Assembly: GCA_036245805.1 (NCBI GenBank)
Contig: BTRK01000003.1
Coordinates: 16,408,464-16,472,463, forward strand
Direction of reading: 5' to 3'
DNA: 64,000 bases
From: Pristionchus mayeri
Taxonomy: Eukaryota > Nematoda > Chromadorea > Rhabditida > Neodiplogasteridae
The notes below the pieces were generated by a model. That model did no database searches and had not been told where the DNA came from. It saw only the letters and a program-made list of their open reading frames with translations. This document shows positions 10,944-23,235 of the stretch, piece by piece (within the stretch, counting starts at the first letter, position 1; the number at the start of each line of letters is the position of its first letter). The position numbers were made by a program, and so were the translations under genes.

Positions 10944-12025
10944 GAATCCTCGGAGCTTGCCATTTATCATAGTATCAATATGGATGGTATCTCTATAATT
11001 GTGGTTTGGAGCAGGTTGAGAAATTTGCAAAAAAAATCTAGTGCATACACTACGATCGTGGTGCTCATACAATTCTTATGGTACATTCCATTGGGAAACC
11101 GTCCGAATGAAAAGTAAGACGAGCGTGATTGGCAATAACCGATGCTCGAAGTAGTTTCGGAGAACGATAGTTGGATGGTAGCCCTACATTCAGCTTTGAC
11201 AGTCTGCTTCTTTTCTCAAAGCTCAATTTCCCCTGCAATAATGTTATATTTTAGAATTTTCATAGCCATCTTGCCTTTTTGTATTTTTTTGCTAAATTGT
11301 TGTCGTTTCAAGCTGCAGTCAGCCATGGAAGAGTGTGTAAAACTCTGCAAAATTAATTTGAAAAAGGAAGAAGCAAGAAAATGGAGAAACGACGGAAAAG
11401 CAAAATAAGAGCAGCGAGAGCGAGCACAATGCAAATCGTTCAACTGGTTTGTTCAGGAGGGAGAAAGGGGAGGAGAAGGGAGGGAATTGCAATATTGCGG
11501 AGGAGGGAATAGCATGTAGAGGGATTGATTTCACATTCAGTGGATCAATACATTTAGCTCACTCACTTTCCTAGCCAGGTATTTCTTTAGAAGATGATTA
11601 CACGAATTTCAACATCAAAGTGCATGATCAATAATTTTCAATTGATTAGAGTTGATAAAATTCCTGTACGGCACAGAGAAGGAGGAGCAGATTCACGAAC
11701 AACGGACTTATCGGCCTCTGAGAAGGAGAAATACGAAAGAAAGACAGAGAGATTGAACGATGGTTTTATGAGGGATGTTCACTCCCGGAAAAAAAGATGA
11801 GTTATCACAAAACCCTCCGATTATAAGTGTGGCTCCAACGCGTGCCTCTATTCCGTTATGGTTTATCGTTGTTTGAAATGGCATTGTGAGGAAATTTATG
11901 GAATCTAATCTTTTTCATTTACAGAATAACGCATGGTAGTGATGTTTATCCACTCAATTCGAAAGGCACAACTTCTAGTCGGTATGTAAATATAGTGAAA
12001 TAAGAATTTTTCCATTTTATTTTAA

Positions 12026-12584
12026 TTATTCCAAAAATTTGTATTCATCACAGATCCCGAAAAAGTGGTCATTTATTGAGGGTTTGCGTTTCACTCGCTC
12101 CATTTCAGTCCACCAGTAGTGCTTACAGCTTCCAACGCGAACATTGAAGCTCTGTAAAATACAAACATAAATTGAAAATCTTCTTTCTAAACTCACAAAA
12201 TTGAATCCTTGCTTGGCGCATTTCGCAATCCGTTCCAGCAATTCAGCCTCCGCGAAGAAGATTCGAGTTACAATTTCTCGGAATATTTTCTGTTCTTGCT
12301 GGAATGATATAATAAATTAGCAGGATAATTGTGGAAAATTCATAAGCTAGATGATTCGAAAAACATATTATGTAAGTTATTCACCATTGAAAGGCTGACC
12401 GTGCCATGAACTGCAATTGCGGATGGGACGATTTCTACACGCAAGTACACTAGACCAGGAGAATTTCTCTGCAAGTTCGATTTTGATCTGATATCTGAAT
12501 CACAATACCTGATTTAAATCGGACTAACTTCTTCCTTATCAAATTGGAATACTTGTACAGTCTTCGCTGCGTACTCCGAATTAG
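12026..12584 (-). CDS. Small protein of unknown function, 5' end missing
   Basis: Exons 12584-12529, 12468-12385, 12298-12197 and 12151-12026 join in phase, with acceptors such as CTTGCAG and TTTTACAG and donors GTTAGT and GTGAGT. About 122 residues are visible. An N-terminal beta-like stretch contains YLRVEIVPSAIAVHG, the centre is an alpha-helical segment (EAELLERIAKCAK), and the C terminus carries VGSCKHYWW. The first exon must lie upstream, because the visible part begins in mid-codon. I do not recognise the family. Clean splice phases in four consecutive exons make a real gene likely. Confidence 0.55.
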
Positions 12585-13170
12585 CTAAAGATGTAGCGAT
12601 TATTAAAATTGGTTTTACTAAATTCGAGAACAGTGGACTAAAATACAATTAAAGGGAGTTTGATGTGAAATATAATTCTTTGTTGTTTCATTCCTCGCAG
12701 TTAATTATGTTGAATGAAGTAAAAAATATTTAATAAATAATTAAATTAAATATTTAAAATAATGAAGCAAAGCTACAGTAACCAAATAAACTGTTCCGCG
12801 AATTGATTTGTTGACTACTCACTGCTAACGAAATTACGCCGGGGAAGCCGCCTAACCACGCCCACTCCCCGCTTCGCGGTTGGCATTTTACGTGTTTTAT
12901 CGATGTTTTCTCGCGGTTTTACATTTTGAATTCACTTGATCTAATAATGTATCACTTACATACACCTTATTCGACCTTTGTGAACGTGGTTTATGACCTG
13001 TACGCTTACCTCGCCGTTTCCGCGTCGTCTTTTATGACCGATTGATCGTTTCTATAGTTGCCCTGTCTGTGTGAGAGCGATACTACCAGTTATTTTGAAA
13101 GTCTTTATTGCAATAATCGTCTTAGCACAATTGTGAGAGCATATATGGGCGATTACTCGTTAGTTGCCGC

Positions 13171-13428
13171 TCAATCCGAGTCTTCTCCCATTTCTAGCTC
13201 TCCGTCGTTCTCCCCCTCTTCATCCTCCCCTTCCAGTCCATTTCCACCCTCTTCTCCCTCCTCATACTCCTCATACTCATATTCTCCCCCATCTTCCTCT
13301 TCTAGTCCGTTTCGCTGCTCGTACCAAGTGTTGATCTCGTCAAAAACGAGGTCAGAAGGGACTCCCAGTCGACGCGCCACCCGTGTTTCTTCCAGTTCCT
13401 CCCTCACGCACACGCTCTCTGCCAGAAT
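13171..13428 (-). CDS. Acidic C-terminal exon, owner uncertain
   Basis: A single exon that starts after a TTTAG acceptor in phase 0 and ends in TGA. Its first 36 residues are a mixed helix (REELEETRVARRLGVPSDL, then NTWYEQR), and the rest is almost only E, G and D with Y. It lies downstream of the THAP/Kolobok-type gene on the same strand and may be that gene's last exon. The junction does not work directly from 13954, because the available donor gives a stop, so an intermediate exon would be needed. Confidence 0.45.
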   Translation of the reverse strand: MLAESVCVREELEETRVARRLGVPSDLVFDEINTWYEQRNGLEEEDGGEYEYEEYEEGEEGGNGLEGEDEEGENDGELEMGEDSD

Positions 13429-13615
13429 CTAAATTTTATATTTTATTAAGGGCAGCGTCGCGAGAATTGGTTCTCTTTTTTTCCGTGTTATCTTCCTAGT
13501 GTCACTTTACGTGCTCTCACGCGTGCTTGGCTGAGTGCACTCATAATTGATATGGCATTTTCGCGCGATGTCATCCGAATTCTTTTCTGCTTAATATTTA
13601 ATTACTCATGTTTTT

Positions 13616-13888
13616 CAACGCAGGATGCGCGCCACTTTTGCAAAGCGGTGCCGACACCTTACAACGCCACCTCGCGAACGTATTCCGCAGGTTCGTGAAA
13701 GTTGCGCCGCCACTTCATGTAAGTAACGCCGCAGCTTCGCGAAGTGGCGCAGGCTATTTAAATAACCCAGCACTTTCGCGAAACTGCCGCGTTACTTACA
13801 TGAAGCGGCGCCGTAACTATCGGAATACTTTCGCGAGGTGGCGTTGTAAGGTGCCCGCACCGGAAAAGTGGCGCGCATCCTGCGTTGG
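13616..13888. mobile_element. GC-rich foldback element
   Basis: The two halves are inverted copies. CAACGCAGGATGCGCGCCAC at the left returns inverted at the right end, and the axis is near the AT-rich TATTTAAATA at 13751-13760. Composition is far more GC-rich than the surroundings, with repeated GCGCCAC and TTCGCGAA words. No coding capacity. Confidence 0.8.
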
Positions 13889-13953
13889 AAAACCGGAGTA
13901 TTTTGTGCTAACCTCCTTTCGCCACGGGTGTGGTCCCGATTCCCTCTTAGTCT

Positions 13954-16900
13954 TCACTGATGGGGCAACTCTGCCTGGCCGTTGAACAATGTTTGCGCCC
14001 TTATCCTTCCGCAATCCCGAAGAATAAGGGAATTGTGGTGCAGCATGCTCAGTTTCATCTTGATGTTATAGAAGAATGGGGAGCTGCGGTTATAATGATA
14101 TTATATATTTCACTACCCCTTTCATTACCATGCGAATCGCTTAGGAGCATACATTAGGGACAGTGAATGATAGGATTCATTTAGTGCCGTATCAATAAGC
14201 GAAGAACTGCCGAGAAATGCCTTCTCGAAGTGTTTTGAATACAACATTTCTTCAATCAGTTTGTAATCTTTCGAAGTTGCCTGTTCAGAAAGGATATTTC
14301 ATGAAATATTTAGTGGCAGGAAACCTTCAGAGTAGGGCGGGGCGGGTCTCCTTTCTTCCTCCTTTTCAGTTTTTCGTGGTCGCAATTTGGAACTTCTTTC
14401 CCTATTCGTATTTCGATTAATCTCATTGCTATAATTGCATGCCCACCGTCTTCCAGCTGTGCTTGCCCTGCACATGCATTAGGAAAGATCGAACCAGTTC
14501 CAAAGCCTTCGGTCTGTCTTCTTTTTTCGGGAAATTCTTATGGCAATAAAACAAATGGTTGAAGAAGGAAGAATAGAGTTGTGCGAGAACTGGGGAGGCC
14601 TTCATTGCCTGTGTTTTCGATTATAAATTTGCTCATTTGGTCGATCACACACCTTCCACCATTCCTTTTTGAGTGGTTTTTGAGTATGCCACCAATCGTT
14701 CTCTGCCACAATCGACTTCGTTTTTGGATGTTCTCGCAATTTCTTATCTACCATCTTGTTCCTATCCGAAACGCGCGATCTAAAATTCGTTTGTTTGGCT
14801 TGACCCTTTCGTGGGCACTAGGTTGGGTGCATAGCTGTGCACGAGCCGCCCATACATGGTATGAGGGGTGTTTTCCCGGGAAGGCATCCCCATACCATGT
14901 ATGGTCATGGTGATAATCGATAGTAGGCCATGGGGAGGTCAAGACTAAGCACCATAACCAATCGATAATGCATTATCGATTGATACCGTATATATGACTA
15001 CCGTAACCCCTGATTATCGCAAACTAACTTTATTTTTTTTAAAGTCCTGATACCGTGCCCAATAGATTCCACAGTACTCAAGCAACTACAATAACCCAGT
15101 TACATGGGTCAAATATGTTAGGATAGTAATTTCATGCTCGATGTTAGATTTTTTAGAAAAATGTTTGATTCAAAGAACAAGACCTGACCCAAGGAACTGG
15201 GTTACGGTATTCACTTGGGTACTGTAGAATCGGTTAGGCACAGTACCAGGACTTTAAAAAAATAAAGGCAGTTCGTTATAATCGGGGTTTGCGATAGCCA
15301 TATAATGTATCAATCGATAATGTACTATCTATTGGTTATGGTACTTAGCGGTCGCACGTTCAATGATAGATCGCGAGAGAGCATGTGTGGGAGAGGTAAT
15401 ATATTTTGTTAGTGATATTCTTATAGTCAGCTCACTTTATCACAAAGCCGTCATCTATTAGTTCCACCATCGCTCGTAGAACCCCAGTTGATTCCATTCT
15501 GATCGATACACCATCCTCTATATTCTAACCATATATTTCGCACTATTCCAACCTATTCCCGGCTCCTTTTTGTGCACACTGCACCCTGCGATTGCCAATT
15601 TCGTCTTCGCATCCATCACTGTGGCTTTACAATTAGAACCATTCCATCCTGGATTATCATACTGCCCGTCGATGGCAACCGATATTCCATCAGGCTGTAA
15701 TTTATTGTCCAATGCGCTTATTTGCCGTAGTTCACCTCTGCGGCATTCTTTGAAACTTCCCGTGCATCATTTTGCCAGATCAGGAAAACCCTCTCTATCG
15801 CGGGACAACCGATGTCGCGGATTGCCCTCCGCATGGCTCGTTCACTAGGGAGGCCGAGACCGAGCAATTTTCCGAAATCGTCAAATCTCTGAAGCGATAC
15901 GCATTTTGTTCGTTTTTGCGCGATTATTATTCTCACCGGGATTTGGACTCCAGTTATGAAGGCGGCAATGGAAATCGATTGGTTCCCCTCGAATACCTTA
16001 CTCTTCCCCTTTCCAATTTGCTTTTGACTCTGCCAACAGACGAAGGCGCCGCACGCAAGACAGTCATACACGACAGTGCATGCGCATCCTTCCTCGCGCA
16101 CTATTATCAAACTTCTATCGAGCAGTTTGCCGCATTCTTTGCATCGATGAAACAATTCCAGGAGTTCCTCGTGTCCCACAATCCGAAACTTAGTCTCTCC
16201 CCGTTGAATCGATTCATCGTCGTCACTTTCCTCACTCTCTCCATCACTTTGACTAGATGGCACATACTCCGACCCCTGTGAGAGAGCTACAGTAACCCTA
16301 TTCGAGATCTGACCTACCTTATCGATTGTCGTTTCCGTTCGAATACTCGATTGAGTTTTTAATCGTTTCGGAAGTGTTGCCATATCGCCATAATACATCT
16401 CGTCATTGTGATACCCATTCAGGCCAAGGGACTCGACTCGAAGAGGAGAAGACGGACGAGCGGGCGAGAGGATAGGAGGAGTGGCCAGGCCGGGCTATTG
16501 ATTTATTGTTTTTTTTAAAACTTGTTTTGTAGAACTAAGCGCCGAAAACAGTAGATAATTTGCCAATTTTGATTCAGATTAGATCGGGAAAGTCGATTTA
16601 TATTATTAGTCAAAAAAATCGTTAGTAATGACTAACTTTTGTTACCGAAATCGATATATTTTGTCCATACATACTTTGATTGAATGGTTGATAATTTGAG
16701 GCATTTTTTTCAGTATAGTTTCCTTCAAATGATATCCCGTTGGCTCATCCCATCGAGCAAGGCTGTATGAAGAACAATCAAAATGATACCCGAGCCGTAA
16801 TCATGGAAAAGGTTGCAATTTTATATTTGACCAAACATTGAAATATAAATCTGCCAAGTGTGAATTTTTGAAAAAAAAATCCTTTGCGCCCTGTGAATTC

Positions 16901-19110
16901 CAATTCGTAATTTTTTTTTTAAATTAGACATTTTGGATGGATAAACATGTATGAATTCAATTGGTAGGGAATAGGGGAGGTTGTGACACAAGCCCAACTT
17001 ATTACCAATAGCTGATTATTCAACTTGTTAGCTGCTTGAGAGTTGTTTCATTGTTACCAGTATGCGCACCACTACATTACTCTGATTTGATCCGGTGACC
17101 AGGTGATAATGAGTTTCGCTTCCCACCTATGTATGGGATCATGGTTCAATTCTAGTAATTGAGAGGATAGCAGTGGTTTGATGAACGCAAACAACCGTAT
17201 CCAATTGATACTACAGTACCCACTCAGTTTGATGGATCAGCTTCAGTTGGTTAGATCACACGTTTGCAAAAACAATCCTTGGGTACTGTACTGCATTAAC
17301 TGTAGTATCGATTGTATACGGTTGTTTGTATTCATTAAACGACGGCTTTCCACTCTACCAGAATCGAACCATGACCCCTACATAGGTGGGAAGCGAAACT
17401 CATTATCACCTGGTCACAGGATCTAATCAGAGTAACGTAGTGGTGCACATACTGGTAACAATGAAACAACTCCTGTAGCTAGATCTAATATACAGCAACC
17501 TGTAATGCGCAGTATTTTTGCCACTCTCTTGACAAGAAAAAAATCATAGCCATTTATATCGTTCGAAAACTTTCTTACTGACTTCTCAACACCAGTCGTT
17601 AATTACATGGAAGATAGCAAATTAGGCTGCGAATCAATGTGAAATCGATTTTTTAGTGAGTATGTATGCAAGGGAATATTTCGATATGTGAAGTGTGATG
17701 CGCGAAATGTTGGGATGGATAATGGTGAAGGAATCAGGGGATGGGAAGATGAGAGAGTATGTAGACCGATGAGGGACGAGAGATAGATAGAGGCGATTCA
17801 AGAGATGACAAATTCTCTATTCCTTCTCTCCACCGTTCACAATCTCTTCTCCTACTCCTCTCTCGAATCCCATTTGTCTCTCTCTCTCCTCCCTCTCTTT
17901 CTCTCGTCCCTCCTCGTTCCAAACACTTTCTCATCTCTCAACACTTCGCGCATCACGCTTTGCTTTTCGAAAAGTTATGCCCTTGCTTTCCCAATCACTA
18001 ACTAATATATCGATTTTCGTTTTCTCCTCTCACTAAATATGCACTGATTCTCCTAGTTTGTGATCTTCAATGAAGTTAACAACGAGTAATGATGAACTGT
18101 CAGTGCGAAACAAATGCAATAAAAGCTTGTGATCTGCCTCTTTTCCATTATTCTGAAAGAAATTGCTCAGTTCTCAAAATCACACCCTTGGCAGATTTCT
18201 GTTCCACTAACTGGTCAAATATAAAAATTGCAGCCTGATCCATGATTCCAGGTAGGGTTGGCTGACTAAACTCTTTATTTTACTTGTGCTTTCGTTTGTC
18301 GGGCATAGAGTGCAGAATGAGGAGATAATTTCATACGAAGCCAACTCTACTTCTAGTTCGCAGATATTTTTGAAATCTCTATCGTATTACATTTCTGACG
18401 TAAATAAACATGACTTCATAAATGCATAATATAAAGATACTATTCCCTAATTGTGTTTCACATGCTTCTCCAAAGTTGATTGTATCGTCATTGTTTGATT
18501 TATGTATAAACTTTTTGTTCATTCGCTAAGATAGTTCGAATAGTATAAACGAGTACTGTTTACAGTATCATTATTGCCTTGTCTATGGAAGCGTATAAAC
18601 TGTTTCATGCTAACCTCGTCCACGTCCATCTCAGAGTCAGAGGCAGCGGGCGTAGCAGATACGGTAGGGTTGCGGTATCGCTGTTGAAGTCGCTCAAATT
18701 GAAGCTCAGGCCTTAGCGGGCAGGTTTGGAGAGAAGGCGAAGGATTAGGACGACACTGAATCCATGGGTTGTTTAATTAGTATAACTGATGTGGACGTCC
18801 ACTAATCATTGCAGTTTGTTGATATAGCTCGTTTCTTATGTAGTGGCATAGTTAACCGACGAGATAGTGTAGATAGACTCACATCCTTAGGCAGGCCAAC
18901 TGGAGAATCAAAGTGCTTTGAGCACCATCGTATGTCTGCCCCCTTGTCTATCTTCTGCCGGTAGTCCGCCAGTTTTCCCATGGTCTCCTCTTCAGTCAAC
19001 CCAAGGCGATCAATCCACCTTTTCTGCTCTGCTTCCCGTGAGTTTGCGTAAAACTTTCGTAGCGTATCATCAACCAATGAACAGAGGTAACACGTTCGTT
19101 TTCGCTTCAT
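13954..19110 (-). CDS. THAP domain plus Kolobok-type transposase, 640 aa, nine exons
   Basis: Exons: 19110-18883, 18755-18615, 16494-15736, 15694-15553, 15517-15436, 14779-14653, 14608-14447, 14280-14129 and 14083-13954. All junctions are in phase. Residues 1-76 form a THAP DNA-binding module (C7-X2-C10, then W62-C63-X2-H66-F67). Residues 241-280 carry two CXXC pairs and a WQSQ motif. Next come DGQYDNPG with D385, VSDRNK with D456, a DWWH motif near 479-482, a FNHLFYCH stretch, and LNESYHS with E582 before YAPKR. This order matches Kolobok-superfamily DDE transposases with an N-terminal THAP domain. No stop or frameshift interrupts it. The 15552-15518 intron is only 35 bases. Large introns hold foldback elements. 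It may be a live transposon gene or a domesticated one. I saw no terminal repeats that would decide. Confidence 0.78.
14850..14904. repeat. Perfect-arm hairpin in the THAP/Kolobok-type gene
   Basis: CCATACATGGTATG at 14850-14863 is exactly complementary to 14891-14904, with a further partly paired GC-rich loop. It lies in the intron before the exon starting at 14779. Confidence 0.85.
14946..15347. mobile_element. Foldback MITE, about 400 bases
   Basis: The left end TAAGCACCATAACCAATCGA returns inverted, with few mismatches, at the right end. A second paired block includes AAAGTCCTGATACCGTGCC. It sits in an intron of the THAP/Kolobok-type gene. Confidence 0.8.
17030..17480. mobile_element. 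Foldback MITE, about 450 bases
   Basis: Arms share GTTTCATTGTTACCAGTATG and AGTTTCGCTTCCCACCTAT as inverted copies with small gaps. It lies in the 2.1-kb intron between the second and third exons of the THAP/Kolobok-type gene. The remainder of that intron (17.5-18.6 kb) has pyrimidine-rich tracts and nothing else I can name. Confidence 0.8.
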
Positions 19111-19497
19111 TCTGAAATCTACCGCCCAAGGTTATCGACGAATATCGAAACGATAGCGAACGTTGTACACCATAAACTGTGTTATCAGGATCAAAATGAT
19201 AATTATGCGCATCTTTTGTTCAAATCGACATTATAAATACCGAAAATACACAATAAATAATTAAAATTAAATAAAAATCAATATTCCTGAGCTACGGTAG
19301 AATAGTTGTGTACCGAGCGTGCAGCGAGTGTGCTCCGGGCGATCCCTCGCATAAACCACTTTACGGCTCCGGATTCCTGACTTTGTTCGCTTCTAGTAGG
19401 TTCAAAATTAAACAATGATTTTTCGTATTTTTCCTGTTTAATCATAACCGAAAACTGCGTTTTCTGAGCTCAACATGCCTAAACTAGCCGGCTCCCT

Positions 19498-19872
19498 TTA
19501 ATAGTTGATTACATCCATCTCCAGATGACTCAAAGTACCGAGTCCATTCGGGACAGCATCGAAAAATGAGTATACTTCTCTCAGATAATTTAGCACCTGA
19601 AAGAGCAAATATTGTCTAGGAATCTGCTAGTTTTGTTTCCGAACATCAAGTTTTTCGTCTCTTTTATTTTGCCAATATTTCGATCCCCACACTGATCGAA
19701 TGATTAGCAAAGTACTAACGTTTTCGGTGCTGCATCGAATGGCGAGTTTCTCCAACGCAGCGAACATATTCAACCGAAGGAGAGCGACGCGATCGGATGG
19801 AGGTGTCATCTGGTTCATCTTGAATACAATGGATGTCGGGATATTACGATTCAAATTGTGCGAACAATACAT
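19498..19872 (-). CDS. Small hypothetical protein, 83 aa, two exons
   Basis: Exons 19872-19720 and 19596-19498 join at phase 0 with a GTTAGT donor and TTTCAG acceptor. The sequence is helix-rich and amphipathic (LNMFAALEKLAIRC, then NYLREVYSFFDAV). An internal ATG at 19818 would give 65 residues and may be the true start. It ends 388 bases before the THAP/Kolobok-type start on the same strand, a distance seen in nematode operons. I do not recognise the family. Confidence 0.45.
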
Positions 19873-20048
19873 GTGGGAAGTTTGCTCCTAATACTTACTA
19901 AATGTTTCAGATATAAACAAGCCAAGTGAAGCAGGATAAAGTTTGCATAGATTAGCTATAATTGAGAATACGGGATCATTTAAAACTCTCGATACTCTCG
20001 AGTCCATAAATCGATTGTAAACTGCAACCCATTGGAATTAGATCGAGG

Positions 20049-22956
20049 TACTGTCGCGAGCATAAGTTGCCGGACACTTTTAGAATGGGTTTGAATTTTT
20101 TAACCAGTAAAATTTCAATTCTGCAACTAGGATGTTATGCACCAACTTCTTCGGAGATTTTTCATTTTGATATTGGGGTATGACGTAATCGCACAGTCGT
20201 TGCGTAGTGCAAAATGTACTTTTTCAAAACGGCATTATTCTTACATGGTTTTTTTTCCAGCTCGCCAAACTTTCTGAGGTTGGAGTCATGCTCGAGGCCT
20301 ACCCATCAAAATTTTTTTGATGTTGCTGTGCGACCGCACATTTGCTGCAGCCTTGCTGCAAAATCGACGTCGAAAATTCAATATCTCGGCTCCTAGTCAA
20401 GCTAGAGATTGGTTCAAGGCATCAAAATGATCGCCATCATGAGTCCAGATGATCCTGAGAATATGAAAACAATATCTCGAAATTTGCCCTCAGGGCATGA
20501 AAAAATCACTTTTTTGCATGGACATTATTTGGACATTCATAACTACATGGGAAATGTAGTTATGAATGTTTAAAACGCGTTCTCCGTAAGAACGCAGTGA
20601 AAGGGTGAGACAGTGGCACAACTCCGGCAAAATGATCACCCGGGGCTCAAACTTTCAGACTATGACCACTAGGGACCAATAATCGTTCAAACGAGAGTTG
20701 AAGCCAAAATATCGATTTTGATCTACAAAAATCGATAATTTTAAATTTTCGATTTCAACCTCGTGTTATATATCATTCGAAAGAGCATAAAAAGTTATAT
20801 TACAATCTACCTTATTGTGAAAAATAAGCCTTCTGGAAGCGAGAAATCGATCAAAATGTGCATTTTTTCGCTCATTTACACATACATAGCCGGAACTATC
20901 CCTCTTAAAGTCATGTCCGCCATCCAGTTCCGATATATTTTGTGTCAAATGTAACGTAGAATTTGAATAACTTATGAAATCACCATATTTTCAGTGCCCA
21001 AGAACTGAAAATGTCGCTCGAAATGACGACTCCCGTCGATTTTTTCAGGTTCTGACCGATTATTCTTCACGGTTTAGCAGTGATACACTTCCAAATCGTC
21101 AAAATGATTCATATTTGGTCTTGTGTAACATATATCTGTAGTTTCCACAGCATTACAAATGCATTTTTATGTTTCAAAAATCACGATTTTCACCACTGAA
21201 ATCGTAAATTCCCCTGCTGCTAACTCACCATTCCTAATTCATTACGCGTGTTGGCTGCACAAATTATATACTATGGACAGCCATGAATAGGAATTGATCG
21301 CAAAGACCTCAACCAATGCTTTGATGCCCCGATTTTTTATGCTCAAATATGGAAAATTGATTGCTTCGGAAATGTAAATAAACCGTTTGTGAGCTAGATT
21401 ATGTGAATTTCAATGAGTTATATGTTTGCAAAATTCTATCGCATGCAGATTAATCTGAAATTAGCGAAAAGATGTCAGATTTCGAGATTTTACAAAAAAT
21501 GGAAGTTTTCGTATTTCGAAAAATTCGAAATTTCAGAAAGGATAATAATGGTGCTTTTCTCTTTGAATTCTGATTCAATAGCATATGAAAACATTGTCCA
21601 AACATAAAACTCATTAAAATTCACATAATCTAACTCAAAAAACAGTTTGTTTACATTTCCTAAACGATCGATTTTCCATATTTGAGCATCAAAAATCGGG
21701 GCATCGAAGTATTGGTGGAGGTCTTTGCGACCGATTCCTATTCATGGCTGTCCATAATATATAATTTGTGCTGCCAACACGCGTAATGAATTAGGAATGG
21801 TGAGTTAGCAGCAGGGGAATTTACGATTTCAGTGGTGAAAATCATGATTTTTGAAACATGAAAATGCATTTGTAATGCTGTGGAAACTACTGACATATGT
21901 TACACAAGACCACATATGAATCATTTTGACGATTTGGAAGTGTATCACTGCTAAACCGTGAAGAATAATCGGTCGGAACCTGAAAAAATCGAAGAGAGTC
22001 GTCATTTCGAGCGATATCTTCAGTTCTTGGGCACTGAAAATATGGTGATTTCATAAGTTATTCAAATTCTACGATACATTTGACACAAAATATATCGGAA
22101 CTGGAGGGCGGACATGACTTTAAGAGGGATAGTTCCGGCTATGTATGTGCAAATGAGCGAAAAATTGCACATTTTGATCGATTTGAAATCGATCAAAATG
22201 TGCAATTTTTCGCTCATTTGCACATACATAGCCGGAACTATCCCTCTTAAAGTCATGTTTTTTTAAAGTCATGTTTTTGTAGGTCAAAATCGATATTTTG
22301 GCTTCAACTCTCGTTTGAATGATTATTGGTCCCTAGTGGTCATATTCTGAAAGTTTGAGCCCCGGGTGATCATTTTGCCGGAGTTGTGCCACCCCACCTG
22401 CACTCTCACAGAGAACGCGTTTTAAATAATGTCCACAAGGTGTTTCCCGGCCCTAGTATACCTCCGAAAAACGTTCGCCACGGGCAGGAAAGATATCCAA
22501 TCGCTCTAAAAAGTTGGGAATCAGATCTTCAATACATTTTGAACATTCCTATGCAAAAACCAGATTTTTACCTACATTTCCCATGTAGTTATGAATGTCC
22601 AAATAATGTCCATGCAAAAAAGTGATTTTTTCATGCCCTGAGGGCAAATTTCGAGATATTGTTATTATATTCTCTGGATCACCTGGACTCGATCATTTTG
22701 GTAATCATTTTGATGCCTTGAACCAGTCTCTAGCTTGACTAGGAGCCGAGATCTGAATTTTCAACCTCGATGTTGCAGCAAGGCTGCAGCAAATGTGCGG
22801 TCGCGCAGCAACCTCAATTTTTCATATCCCAATATCAAAAAGAAAAATCTCTGATGAATTTGGTGCATAACGTCCTAATACCAGAATTGAAATTTTTCTG
22901 GTTAAAAAGTTCAAACCCATTCCAAAAGTGTCCGGTGACTTATGCTCGCGACTGTA
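20049..22956. mobile_element. 2.9-kb foldback element with TA-CAGT-type ends
   Basis: Arms of about 1.38 kb are inverted copies with scattered mismatches and small indels, around an unmatched centre near 21.43-21.60 kb. The ends read TACTGTCGCGAGCATAAG and CTTATGCTCGCGACTGTA, consistent with a TA target duplication and Tc1/mariner-type termini. The right arm contains an extra internal hairpin at about 22160-22215, where GAAATTGCACATTTTGATCG-like sequence is doubled. Open frames inside are mirror pairs and not genes. Confidence 0.85.
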
Positions 22957-23235
22957 TCTGGATACGCGGGAAAAAATACATTTGCTAAATCGATACTTTA
23001 GGGATCTCTAAATAGCGTCATCCTCCTCCGAGTTTCTATTATTTTGAACAATCTACGCCACTGGGGATGCTTCCCTACATCGTTCCTTAGCGATAGTCCA
23101 TTGGACTCGATCAATCCCTGCTTCTGGGTTTTCGAAAATGGTTGAGACTGGAAGCGCCACAGGCTGATCTCATTCCACCAATTAACCCATTAGTATTCAT
23201 TCTTTCTTCAGCTTTGAGTGGTGTGTTCTCCAGCG

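Noticed and set aside
10899..11117. Open frame starting with histidine-threonine repeats
   Set aside because: It is a translation of the CA microsatellite.
13058..13432. Serine/proline-rich 124-aa plus-strand gene
   Set aside because: It is the complement of the acidic minus-strand exon, which has a splice acceptor and a better reading.
20763..22256. Coding potential inside the 2.9-kb foldback
   Set aside because: The frames are mirror images of each other and contain no recognisable domain.
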